Positions 53,843 through 64,000 of a DNA stretch of 64,000 nucleotides are shown piece by piece. Under the pieces are notes generated by a model that had not been told where the DNA came from, searched no databases, and saw only the letters and a program-made list of their open reading frames with translations. The stretch is from Streptomyces sp. ICBB 8177. Lineage in GTDB: Bacteria; Actinomycetota; Actinomycetes; Streptomycetales; Streptomycetaceae. The position numbers were made by a program, and so were the translations under genes. The stretch lies in contig NZ_NSKH01000023.1 of assembly GCF_003144095.1 (NCBI RefSeq), positions 995,620 to 1,059,619 on the forward strand, given 5' to 3'. Position 1 is the stretch's first letter; every line of letters begins with the position of its first letter.

Positions 53843-54223
53843 TCAGCGGACCGGGCCGCGCAGCCGCTCCAGTTCGCGGCGGTCGCGCTTGGTGGGGCGG
53901 CCTGCCCCGCGGTCGCGCACCGCCACCACGGCGACCTGCTCCGGCCGGGGCGGCGGCGGGCTGTTGTCCACGTAGCACTCGGCCGCCACCGGCGCGCCGA
54001 CCCGCTTGGTGATGACCTTGGCGACCACGACGACCCGCTCCCGGCCCGCGTACCGCAGGCGCACCTCGTCGCCGGGCCGCACCGGCTGCGCGGGCTTGGC
54101 CCGCTCGCCGTTGACGCGTACGTGCCCGGCCCGGCACGCGGCGGCGGCCGCCGAACGCGTCTTGGTCAGCCGAACGGACCAGATCCAGCTGTCGACGCGC
54201 ACCGGCCCCTCGTGATCTGCCAT
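53843..54223 (-). CDS. S4-domain RNA-binding protein (HslR-like)
   Basis: A 126-residue protein with an S4 RNA-binding fold: [37 protein letters not shown], then [15 protein letters not shown]. This matches Hsp15/HslR, which in E. coli recycles 50S subunits carrying nascent chains. The C-terminus is Arg-rich. The ATG at 54223 is preferred to an earlier start because it begins the conserved part. The isocitrate dehydrogenase gene is convergent downstream, separated by a terminator. Confidence 0.9.
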   Translation of the reverse strand: MADHEGPVRVDSWIWSVRLTKTRSAAAAACRAGHVRVNGERAKPAQPVRPGDEVRLRYAGRERVVVVAKVITKRVGAPVAAECYVDNSPPPPRPEQVAVVAVRDRGAGRPTKRDRRELERLRGPVR

Positions 54224-54295
54224 ACCTGCGACTCTACGGCGGGGCACCGACAACTCCGAAGGCGACGGCGCGATCCGCCGAAGCCCCGAACACGC

Positions 54296-54329
54296 CGAAG
54301 GGACCGCCCGTCGCGGAGCGGTCCCTTCG
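54296..54329 (-). terminator. Terminator after icd
   Basis: A perfect 12-bp stem (54296-54307 with 54318-54329), 20 bases past the icd stop on the minus strand. Confidence 0.75.
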
Positions 54330-54348
54330 GGCCGTGCGGTGGGCCGGA

Positions 54349-56781
<2,433 letters not shown>

Positions 56782-57294
56782 TCACACCCCCGTGCTGCCG
56801 TCGATCCGCTCGCGCAGGAGGTCGGCGTGGCCGTTGTGGCGGGCGTACTCGGCGATCATGTGCGTGTAGATCCACCGCAGGCTCACCTGCCCGGGGCCGA
56901 ACGCCGAGGTGTCGTCCAACGACCGCTGCGCGCAGTTGGCGCGCGCCCGGGCGATCTCGTCGCGCCACGTCGCGCGGGCGGCGGCGAAGGAGACCTCGTC
57001 GCTCAGCTCGAAGCCCCCGTCGTGGTTCCCTGCCCCGGCGGACGGGCCGTAGATGGGCGGCGCGTCCTCCCCGGCGAGTATTCGCCGGAACCAGTTGCGC
57101 TCGACCTCCGACAGGTGCTGCACGAGGCCCTGGAGCGTCAGCGCCGAGGGCTCAACGGAGGCGGTGCGGGCCTGCGCGTCCGTGAGCCCCTCGCACTTCA
57201 TCGCCAGCGTCTCGCGGTAGAAGTCCAGCCAGGCGGCGAGGTTGGTCCGCTCGTCACCGTCGAGCGGCGGCATCGTCCGTTCGTTGATCGTCAT
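56782..57294 (-). CDS. DinB-like / DUF664 protein
   Basis: A 170-residue four-helix-bundle protein: LAAWLDFYRETLAMKCEGLTDAQ, LTLQGLVQHLSEVERNWFRR and WIYTHMIAEYARHNGHADLLRERIDG. The His residues in QHLSEVE and ARHNGHAD are the three-His metal site of the DinB superfamily, as in bacillithiol or mycothiol transferases. The substrate is not known; some relatives use mycothiol. It is divergent from the AraC-type gene (69 bp), and regulation by that regulator is possible. Confidence 0.85.
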   Translation of the reverse strand: MTINERTMPPLDGDERTNLAAWLDFYRETLAMKCEGLTDAQARTASVEPSALTLQGLVQHLSEVERNWFRRILAGEDAPPIYGPSAGAGNHDGGFELSDEVSFAAARATWRDEIARARANCAQRSLDDTSAFGPGQVSLRWIYTHMIAEYARHNGHADLLRERIDGSTGV

Positions 57295-57363
57295 GCCCTC
57301 ATCGTGCCAGCGGGGTGTGACAACCGCCCCGGTCCGCCCGCGCGCCCGTGCGATGCTGGGGGC

Positions 57364-57783
57364 ATGGACCTGGACGACCTGGTACGGCTGCGCAGAGCCC
57401 GGGACACGATGGACCGCGACTACGCGCGGCCGCTGGACGTCCCGGCGCTGGCACGCGTCGCCCTCATGTCGCCGGGGCACTTCTCCCGCAGCTTCCGCGC
57501 GGCCTTCGGCGAGACGCCGTACAGCTACCTGATGACCCGCCGTGTCGAGCGGGCGAAGGCGCTGCTGCGGCGCGGCGACCTGAGCGTCACCGAGGTCTGC
57601 TTCGCGGTCGGGTGCACCTCGCTGGGGTCGTTCAGCACACGCTTCAGCGAACTGGTCGGCGTCAGCCCCAGCGCCTACCGGGCCCGCGGTCACGAGGCCG
57701 CCGCGGCGATCCCGGCGTGCGTCGCCAAGATCCTCACCCGGCCGGTCAGGATCAAAGAAGCGGAATCCGCCGCGGCCTCGTAG
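57364..57783 (+). CDS. AraC-family regulator, DNA-binding domain only
   Basis: A 139-residue protein consisting only of the two helix-turn-helix motifs of AraC/XylS: LDVPALARVALMSPGHFSRSFRAAFGETPYSYL and VTEVCFAVGCTSLGSFSTRFSELVGVSPSAYR. No sensor domain precedes it, so it may respond without a dedicated ligand domain (a SoxS/MarA-like size). The ATG is at 57364. The VOC gene follows 10 bp after the stop, giving a two-gene unit; a divergent DinB gene is 69 bp away. Confidence 0.9.
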   Translation: MDLDDLVRLRRARDTMDRDYARPLDVPALARVALMSPGHFSRSFRAAFGETPYSYLMTRRVERAKALLRRGDLSVTEVCFAVGCTSLGSFSTRFSELVGVSPSAYRARGHEAAAAIPACVAKILTRPVRIKEAESAAAS

Positions 57784-57793
57784 CGTCGAAGCC

Positions 57794-58210
57794 ATGACCA
57801 TCAAGCTCTCGACCTGTTTCATCGCCGTCGACGACCACGACAAGGCGCTCGCCTTCTACCGCGACGTCCTCGGCCTCGAGGTCCGCAACGACGTCGCGTA
57901 CGAGGGGATGCGCTGGGTGACCGTCGGCTCGCCCGAGCAGCCCGACGTGGAGATCGTCCTCGAACCGCCGCTCGCCAACCCCAACGCCTCGCCCGCCGAC
58001 AAGCAGGCGATGGCGGAACTGCTGGCCAAGGGCATGCTGCGGGCCGTCATCTTCACCACCGACGACGTCGACGCCACCTTCGAGCGCCTGCGTGCCTCCG
58101 GCGCCGAGGTGCTCCAGGAACCCATGGACCAGCACTACGGCGTGCGCGACTGCGCCTTCCGTGACCCGGCGGGCAACATGCTCCGCTTCAACCAGCCCCG
58201 CAAGCAGTAG
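57794..58210 (+). CDS. VOC-superfamily (glyoxalase/bleomycin-resistance-like) protein
   Basis: A 138-residue paired beta-alpha-beta-beta-beta protein: FIAVDDHDKALAFYRDVLGLEVRND and VLQEPMDQHYGVRDCAFRDPAGNMLRFNQP. The Tyr-Gly-Val-Arg-Asp and Asp-Pro-Ala-Gly-Asn segments are usual for the second module, and metal-ligand His/Glu positions are partly present. Such proteins range from glyoxalases to antibiotic-binding proteins; no substrate can be assigned. Cotranscription with the AraC-type gene 10 bp upstream is likely. A terminator-like stem follows at 58238. Confidence 0.9.
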   Translation: MTIKLSTCFIAVDDHDKALAFYRDVLGLEVRNDVAYEGMRWVTVGSPEQPDVEIVLEPPLANPNASPADKQAMAELLAKGMLRAVIFTTDDVDATFERLRASGAEVLQEPMDQHYGVRDCAFRDPAGNMLRFNQPRKQ

Positions 58211-58237
58211 GGCACCCCGCACACCTCCACGGGCACA

Positions 58238-58278
58238 GGCCCGGCCCGTACCGTACCGACGGACGCACGGGCCGGGCC
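58238..58278 (+). terminator. Hairpin after the AraC-VOC unit
   Basis: A perfect 12-bp stem (58238-58249 with 58267-58278), 28 bp past the VOC stop. Confidence 0.6.
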
Positions 58279-58348
58279 CTGACGCACGCACCGAGACCGG
58301 GCCCGCGCACCCACCCAGCCCGCCCGGCGGACGGCGCGCGCGGACGAC

Positions 58349-58372
58349 GTAGACGCAGGCGTAGACGCAGAC
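58349..58372 (+). repeat. 12-bp direct repeat before the UvrA-like gene
   Basis: GTAGACGCAGGC (58349-58360) is followed by GTAGACGCAGAC (58361-58372), and then a partial third copy, GCAGATGGAGAC, which supplies the GGAG of the next gene's ribosome binding site. Confidence 0.6.
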
Positions 58373-58391
58373 GCAGATGGAGACGATGAAC

Positions 58392-60773
<2,382 letters not shown>

Positions 60774-60806
60774 AGCATCGTCAAGTTCGCTGACTCGTAA
60801 GGAAGT

Positions 60807-60980
60807 TCACCAGGGAAGCCGTCCCGAGGCGTCGAAGTAGTCCCCGGTGGGCCCGTCCTGGCCGATCCGGGCCATGCGCACGATGATCCCGGCGCCCTCC
60901 TCGACCGTCTGCGTGCCGGTGTTCCCGTTCAGGTCGGTCTTGGTGAAGCCGGGCTCGACCGCGTTGATCCGCATCCGGGG
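60807..60980 (-). pseudogene. Remnant of a short-chain dehydrogenase gene (C-terminus)
   Basis: The last ~56 residues of an SDR, RINAVEPGFTKTDLNGNTGTQ and DYFDASGRLPW ending at a stop, are readable on the minus strand. The upstream half of the same frame (to 61079) does not look like an SDR, and no Rossmann start or active-site Ser-Tyr-Lys is present. It is a truncated remnant. The rest of 60774-61157 holds no gene I can support. Confidence 0.65.
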
Positions 60981-61157
60981 AACGTTCGCCCGCGTCGTCC
61001 ACGTCTCGGAGGTCGAAAACCAGCAGCTCCGCGCAGCCGCCGTCGAGGCGGACGACGTTCGCCCATTGCGCCGACCCACAACGTGATGTGTCGGTAACCG
61101 GAGGGACGGACAGGACCATCCCCTCGGGCTCGGGCTTGCCAGGGGTGGTACGGGCAG

Positions 61158-62279
61158 TCAGCGGAACAGGCGGAAGAACCCGCGTACCTGCTGGACCAGT
61201 GAATCCGGCTGCTCCAGCGCGGCGAAGTGGCCACCATGCGGAAGCTCCTCGAACCAGCGCAGGTCGGTGAACCGCAGCTCGGCCTCCCGCCTCGACGGGC
61301 GGGTGATGTCGCGTGGGTAGACCGACAGTCCGGATGGCGCGGTCACCTTGTCCCGGAAGCCGGCGAAGCTCTCCCAGTACAGTCGTGCCGACGACGTGGC
61401 CGACGCGGTGAACCAATAGACCGAGATCTCGTCGAGGATCGTCTGCCGTGACAACGCGTCCTCGGGATGGCCGTCGTTGTCCGTCCACGCCCAGAACTTC
61501 TCGGCGATCCATGCGGCCTGTCCCGCCGGGGAGTCGGTGAGGCCGTAGCCGAGCGTCTGCGGCCGGGTCGCCTGGATCGCCGAGTACCCGCGGCCGGTGC
61601 GCTGCATCTCCTTCTCGGCCTCGAGGTTCGCCAGTTCCGCGGGCGTCGGGTCGTCGAACGTGCCCGCTGCCACGGATCCCAGGTTCAGGTGCACGCCGGC
61701 GACCCGCTCGGGTGCCACCTCGCCCAGCACCGCGGACACCGCCGAACCCCAGTCACCGCCCTGCGCGCCGTACCGTTCGTAACCCAGCGAGACCATCAAC
61801 GTGTCCCAGGCGCGCGCGGTGCGAGTGACGCCCCACCCGGTCGTCGACGGCTTGTCACTCCAGCCGTACCCGGGCAATGACGGCGCGACCACGTGGAACG
61901 CGTCCGCCGGGTCGCCGCCGTGCGCGCGCGGGTCGGTGAGCGGGCCGAGGACCTCCAGGAACTCGAGCACCGAACCCGGCCACCCGTGCGTGAGCACGAG
62001 CGGGAACGCGTCCGGCTCCGGCGAGCGGACGTGCAGGAAGTGGATGCCCAGCCCGTCGATCGTGTCGCGGTACTGCGGGAACACGTTCAGCCGCTCGGCG
62101 AACCCGAAGTCGTAGTCCTCGGCCCAGCTGCGGCAAAGCTCTTGCGCATACGCCAGCGGCACACCCTGCGACCAGTCGCCCACCGGTTCGCGCTCCGGCC
62201 AGCGTGTCCGTCGCAATCGTTCACGCAGGTCTGCGATCTCGGCATCGGTGACGCTGACCTCGAACGGCTCGGCGGACAT
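61158..62279 (-). CDS. Epoxide hydrolase (alpha/beta-hydrolase with EHN domain)
   Basis: Converts epoxides to diols; 373 residues. The N-terminal EHN domain (about 1-110) includes EVSVTDAEIADLRERLRRTRWPE. The alpha/beta fold shows oxyanion HGWPGS, nucleophile Asp176 in GAQGGDWGSAVS, the Tyr pair in the cap, and the catalytic His351 in HGGHFAALEQP. Microsomal-type epoxide hydrolases look like this. The ATG is at 62279, and an MFS gene ends 51 bp upstream on the same strand, so the two are likely one operon, regulated by the divergent ABATE-domain gene. Confidence 0.92.
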   Translation of the reverse strand: MSAEPFEVSVTDAEIADLRERLRRTRWPEREPVGDWSQGVPLAYAQELCRSWAEDYDFGFAERLNVFPQYRDTIDGLGIHFLHVRSPEPDAFPLVLTHGWPGSVLEFLEVLGPLTDPRAHGGDPADAFHVVAPSLPGYGWSDKPSTTGWGVTRTARAWDTLMVSLGYERYGAQGGDWGSAVSAVLGEVAPERVAGVHLNLGSVAAGTFDDPTPAELANLEAEKEMQRTGRGYSAIQATRPQTLGYGLTDSPAGQAAWIAEKFWAWTDNDGHPEDALSRQTILDEISVYWFTASATSSARLYWESFAGFRDKVTAPSGLSVYPRDITRPSRREAELRFTDLRWFEELPHGGHFAALEQPDSLVQQVRGFFRLFR

Positions 62280-62330
62280 GGCAAGACTCCTTACTGGTCG
62301 AGGCGTTATCGGATCGGTGTGGGTGGACCG

Positions 62331-63776
62331 TCATCGCGGGATCCCACGCGTGGCGTCGGGTTCGGGGCGATGGTCGGCGGCAGGGCGCGCGGTCAGGCTG
62401 ACGACGAGTCCGGCCAGGGGGAGTGCCGCGAGTACGGCGAGGGCCACCGGCACCCGCACGATGCCGGACAGACCCGCGACCGTGGCCGGACCGATCCCGC
62501 CACCCAGGGCGTTCATGAAGTTGAGCAGGCCCTGCGCGGTGTCGCGGTCGTCCGCGGCGACCAGGTCCGGCGCGAGGCCCACCAGTACGGCTTGGGCGCC
62601 GGCGAACCCGCACACGGTCAACGCCGTGCCGACGACGACGGGGATCGGCCCGTTGAAGACCGCGACCGCGAGCACGCCGACGACGGTGACTGCCGCAAGC
62701 CCGGCCGACACCTGCCAGCCGGTGAACCGGCCGGTCAAGGTGCCGGCCAGCCGCCCGGCCAGCACCGAGCAGGCGGCGGCCGGGACCAGGATCACGCCGG
62801 CTTCCAGGGGGCCACCGCCCGTGGCCTGCTCGATCAGGGACGAGGCGCGGAACAGCACCCCGTAGTAGCCGGCGAAGACGGTCCCGCCGATGAGCCCGGC
62901 CGCCAGGAAGCCGCGGGCGGCGATCACCCGCCGAGGCACGAACCCCTCGGGCGTGCTTCGCACGCGCCACCACACCCCCACGGCGGCGAGCACCCCCGCG
63001 GCAGCCACGACGAGCGTGACCGGAGCGGGCAGGCCGACCGAGTGCGCCTGCAACAACGTGATCAACGAGCCGGCGAGTACCGACAGCACGGCCGCGCCGA
63101 CGACATCGAGTCGCCCGGCCGAGCCGTTTCGCTCGCCGCTACCGCTGCGCGTCAGCGCGCGCCTGCTCGGCAACGCGGCCAGCAGGAGGGGCAGCGCGAG
63201 GACCGGGATCGCGAGCACGGCACGCCACCCGAGCCATGCGGTCACCGCCCCGCCCAACAGCGTCCCGCACCCCGACGCCGTCGCGCTGGCCGCCGCGATG
63301 ATTCCCAGGGCGCGGATCCGGTGCCGCCCGGGAAGGGCGGTGGCCGCGGCGAAGACGGCGATCACGGTCGCGCCCGCCCCGGCGCCGCCGATCAGTCGGC
63401 CGACGATCACGACGGACAGGGTCGGCCCGGCTCCGGCGAGCGCGGAGCCCGCGGCGAGCGCCACGACCCCGGCGACGAGGACCTGCAAGGGACTCCAGCG
63501 GGCCAGCAGCCGACCCGCGACCGGCATCGCGAGCGCGGAGGTCAGCGACCACGCGGCGAGAATCCACGCGGTGGCCCCGAACGGCACCGCGAGTGCGCGC
63601 CCGATGGCCGGCAGGGCCACCGACGGCGCTCCCAGCGCCACGTACATCGGCAGCACCAGCATTCCCAAGGTCAGCCCCAGCCGACGCCCGTCCGGGGCGT
63701 CGGTTCGCTCCGGTGTCGGGGCCCCTGCGGACGGGATCGTCCGCGGCGTCGTCCTCTGCCGAGTATGTTGTGACAT
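62331..63776 (-). CDS. MFS transporter (14-helix-like drug exporter)
   Basis: A 481-residue membrane protein with about 12-14 helices. Motif signatures: the helix 1 segment MLVLPMYVALGAPSVALPAIGRAL, motif A-like GRLLARW, and the motif C-like GIIAAASATASGCGTLLGG of antiporters. It should export a small molecule, perhaps the epoxide or diol handled by the adjacent hydrolase; this is inference. The ATG at 63776 follows AAAGGAGC, which lies in one arm of an inverted repeat in the divergent promoter region. It ends 51 bp before the epoxide hydrolase. Confidence 0.87.
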   Translation of the reverse strand: MSQHTRQRTTPRTIPSAGAPTPERTDAPDGRRLGLTLGMLVLPMYVALGAPSVALPAIGRALAVPFGATAWILAAWSLTSALAMPVAGRLLARWSPLQVLVAGVVALAAGSALAGAGPTLSVVIVGRLIGGAGAGATVIAVFAAATALPGRHRIRALGIIAAASATASGCGTLLGGAVTAWLGWRAVLAIPVLALPLLLAALPSRRALTRSGSGERNGSAGRLDVVGAAVLSVLAGSLITLLQAHSVGLPAPVTLVVAAAGVLAAVGVWWRVRSTPEGFVPRRVIAARGFLAAGLIGGTVFAGYYGVLFRASSLIEQATGGGPLEAGVILVPAAACSVLAGRLAGTLTGRFTGWQVSAGLAAVTVVGVLAVAVFNGPIPVVVGTALTVCGFAGAQAVLVGLAPDLVAADDRDTAQGLLNFMNALGGGIGPATVAGLSGIVRVPVALAVLAALPLAGLVVSLTARPAADHRPEPDATRGIPR

Positions 63777-63782
63777 GTAAAA

Positions 63783-63809
63783 GCTCCTTTGGGTGTGACA
63801 CTAAGGAGC
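63783..63809. promoter_or_regulatory. Inverted repeat in the MFS / ABATE divergent promoter
   Basis: GCTCCTT (63783-63789) and AAGGAGC (63803-63809), a perfect 7-bp dyad with a 13-bp spacer. The left arm contains the MFS ribosome binding site. A repeated GTGACA-N-(N)TAA element lies nearby (TTGTGACATGTAA, GTGTGACACTAA). Possible operator of the divergent regulator. Confidence 0.45.
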
Positions 63810-63827
63810 AGTGAGGAGATACGTCAA

Positions 63828-64000
63828 ATGCGGGATGCGTATTACAGCCCCTCGGCGGTGCAGACGGCCGTCGACCTGGCCAACACCTTGAGGCCGGTCA
63901 AGGGAGAGGACGCGCTCGAGACCGTGGAGCAGCTCCGGGACTTCCTTGACGACCACCCCGCGGCTGAACCTCCGAGTCCGGCCGCGAACCAGGGGGCCGG
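63828..64000 (+). CDS. ABATE/CGNR-type stress regulator (partial, runs off the window)
   Basis: The first 57 codons of a gene whose protein starts MRDAYYSPSAVQTAVDLANTLRP and continues KGEDALETVEQLRDFLDDHP. This resembles the ABATE domain that precedes a CGNR zinc finger in putative stress-induced regulators. The zinc finger would be beyond the window edge, so the call rests on the N-terminus. The ATG follows GAGGAG by nine bases. It is divergent from the MFS-epoxide hydrolase pair, the arrangement expected for a local regulator. Confidence 0.6.
   Translation, partial: MRDAYYSPSAVQTAVDLANTLRPVKGEDALETVEQLRDFLDDHPAAEPPSPAANQGA

Overview
The window is high-GC actinobacterial chromosomal DNA, almost certainly from a streptomycete or close relative. 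The reasons are GC-rich third codon positions, frequent GTG/TTG starts behind GGAGG-type ribosome binding sites, and two conserved streptomycete gene neighbourhoods: the Pup-proteasome locus and the infC-rpmI-rplT / pheST block. All calls are by reading; no database search was possible.

Layout. 1-1.1 kb: a secreted protein and a ferredoxin. 1.4-14.7 kb: the full Pup-proteasome system. It comprises the ARC/Mpa ATPase, the depupylase Dop, Pup, proteasome beta and alpha subunits, the Pup ligase PafA and the WYL regulators PafB/PafC. A LacI regulator/MFS exporter pair and two FKBP prolyl isomerases lie within it. 14.7-19.3 kb: a zinc-ribbon protein, a small membrane protein, TatC (with no tatA next to it) and a HelY-like helicase. 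19.3-29.5 kb: housekeeping and transport genes, namely an ADP-ribosylglycohydrolase, an iron-box-controlled siderophore-interacting protein, a 5'-3' exonuclease, a two-gene glycine-betaine (OpuA-type) transporter, a BtuF-like binding protein, a FUSC membrane protein and a secreted HNH nuclease. 29.6-34.9 kb: a gamma-glutamylation catabolic cluster (glutamine amidotransferase, GntR regulator, GlnA4-like synthetase, aldehyde dehydrogenase, SDR) resembling the Streptomyces ethanolamine/polyamine cluster. 34.9-39.4 kb: a D-threonine-aldolase-like PLP enzyme, a membrane protein plus mycosin-like protease pair, and an SseB-domain protein. 39.5-47.6 kb: a DUF1844 protein, infC-rpmI-rplT with a structured leader, a SpoU rRNA methyltransferase, an orphan PAS histidine kinase, and pheST. 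47.9-58.2 kb: a PP2C phosphatase, a GH16 hydrolase, 3-hydroxyacyl-CoA dehydrogenase, small DUF proteins, a DHA2 exporter, an S4 RNA-binding protein, monomeric isocitrate dehydrogenase, and a DinB / AraC / VOC group. 58.4-64 kb: a more accessory end with a UvrA/DrrC-like ABC protein, an SDR remnant, an epoxide hydrolase, an MFS exporter and the start of a divergent ABATE-domain regulator.

How they work together. PafA attaches Pup to target lysines after Dop deamidates the C-terminal Gln of Pup. ARC unfolds pupylated proteins and feeds them through its C-terminal GQYL tail into the PrcAB core, and Dop also removes Pup. PafBC is known in mycobacteria as a DNA-damage transcriptional activator. 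In the 30-35 kb cluster, an amine would be gamma-glutamylated by the GlnA-like enzyme, oxidised by the dehydrogenases and released by the amidotransferase under GntR control.

The observations most worth following are: an attenuator-like pair of mutually exclusive hairpins in the infC leader together with an ATC start codon for infC; the loss of tatA from its usual place before tatC; paired candidate operators for the LacI, GntR and ABATE regulators; and a degenerate FKBP domain in the proteasome-linked lipoprotein. I did not find an obviously new multi-gene system.
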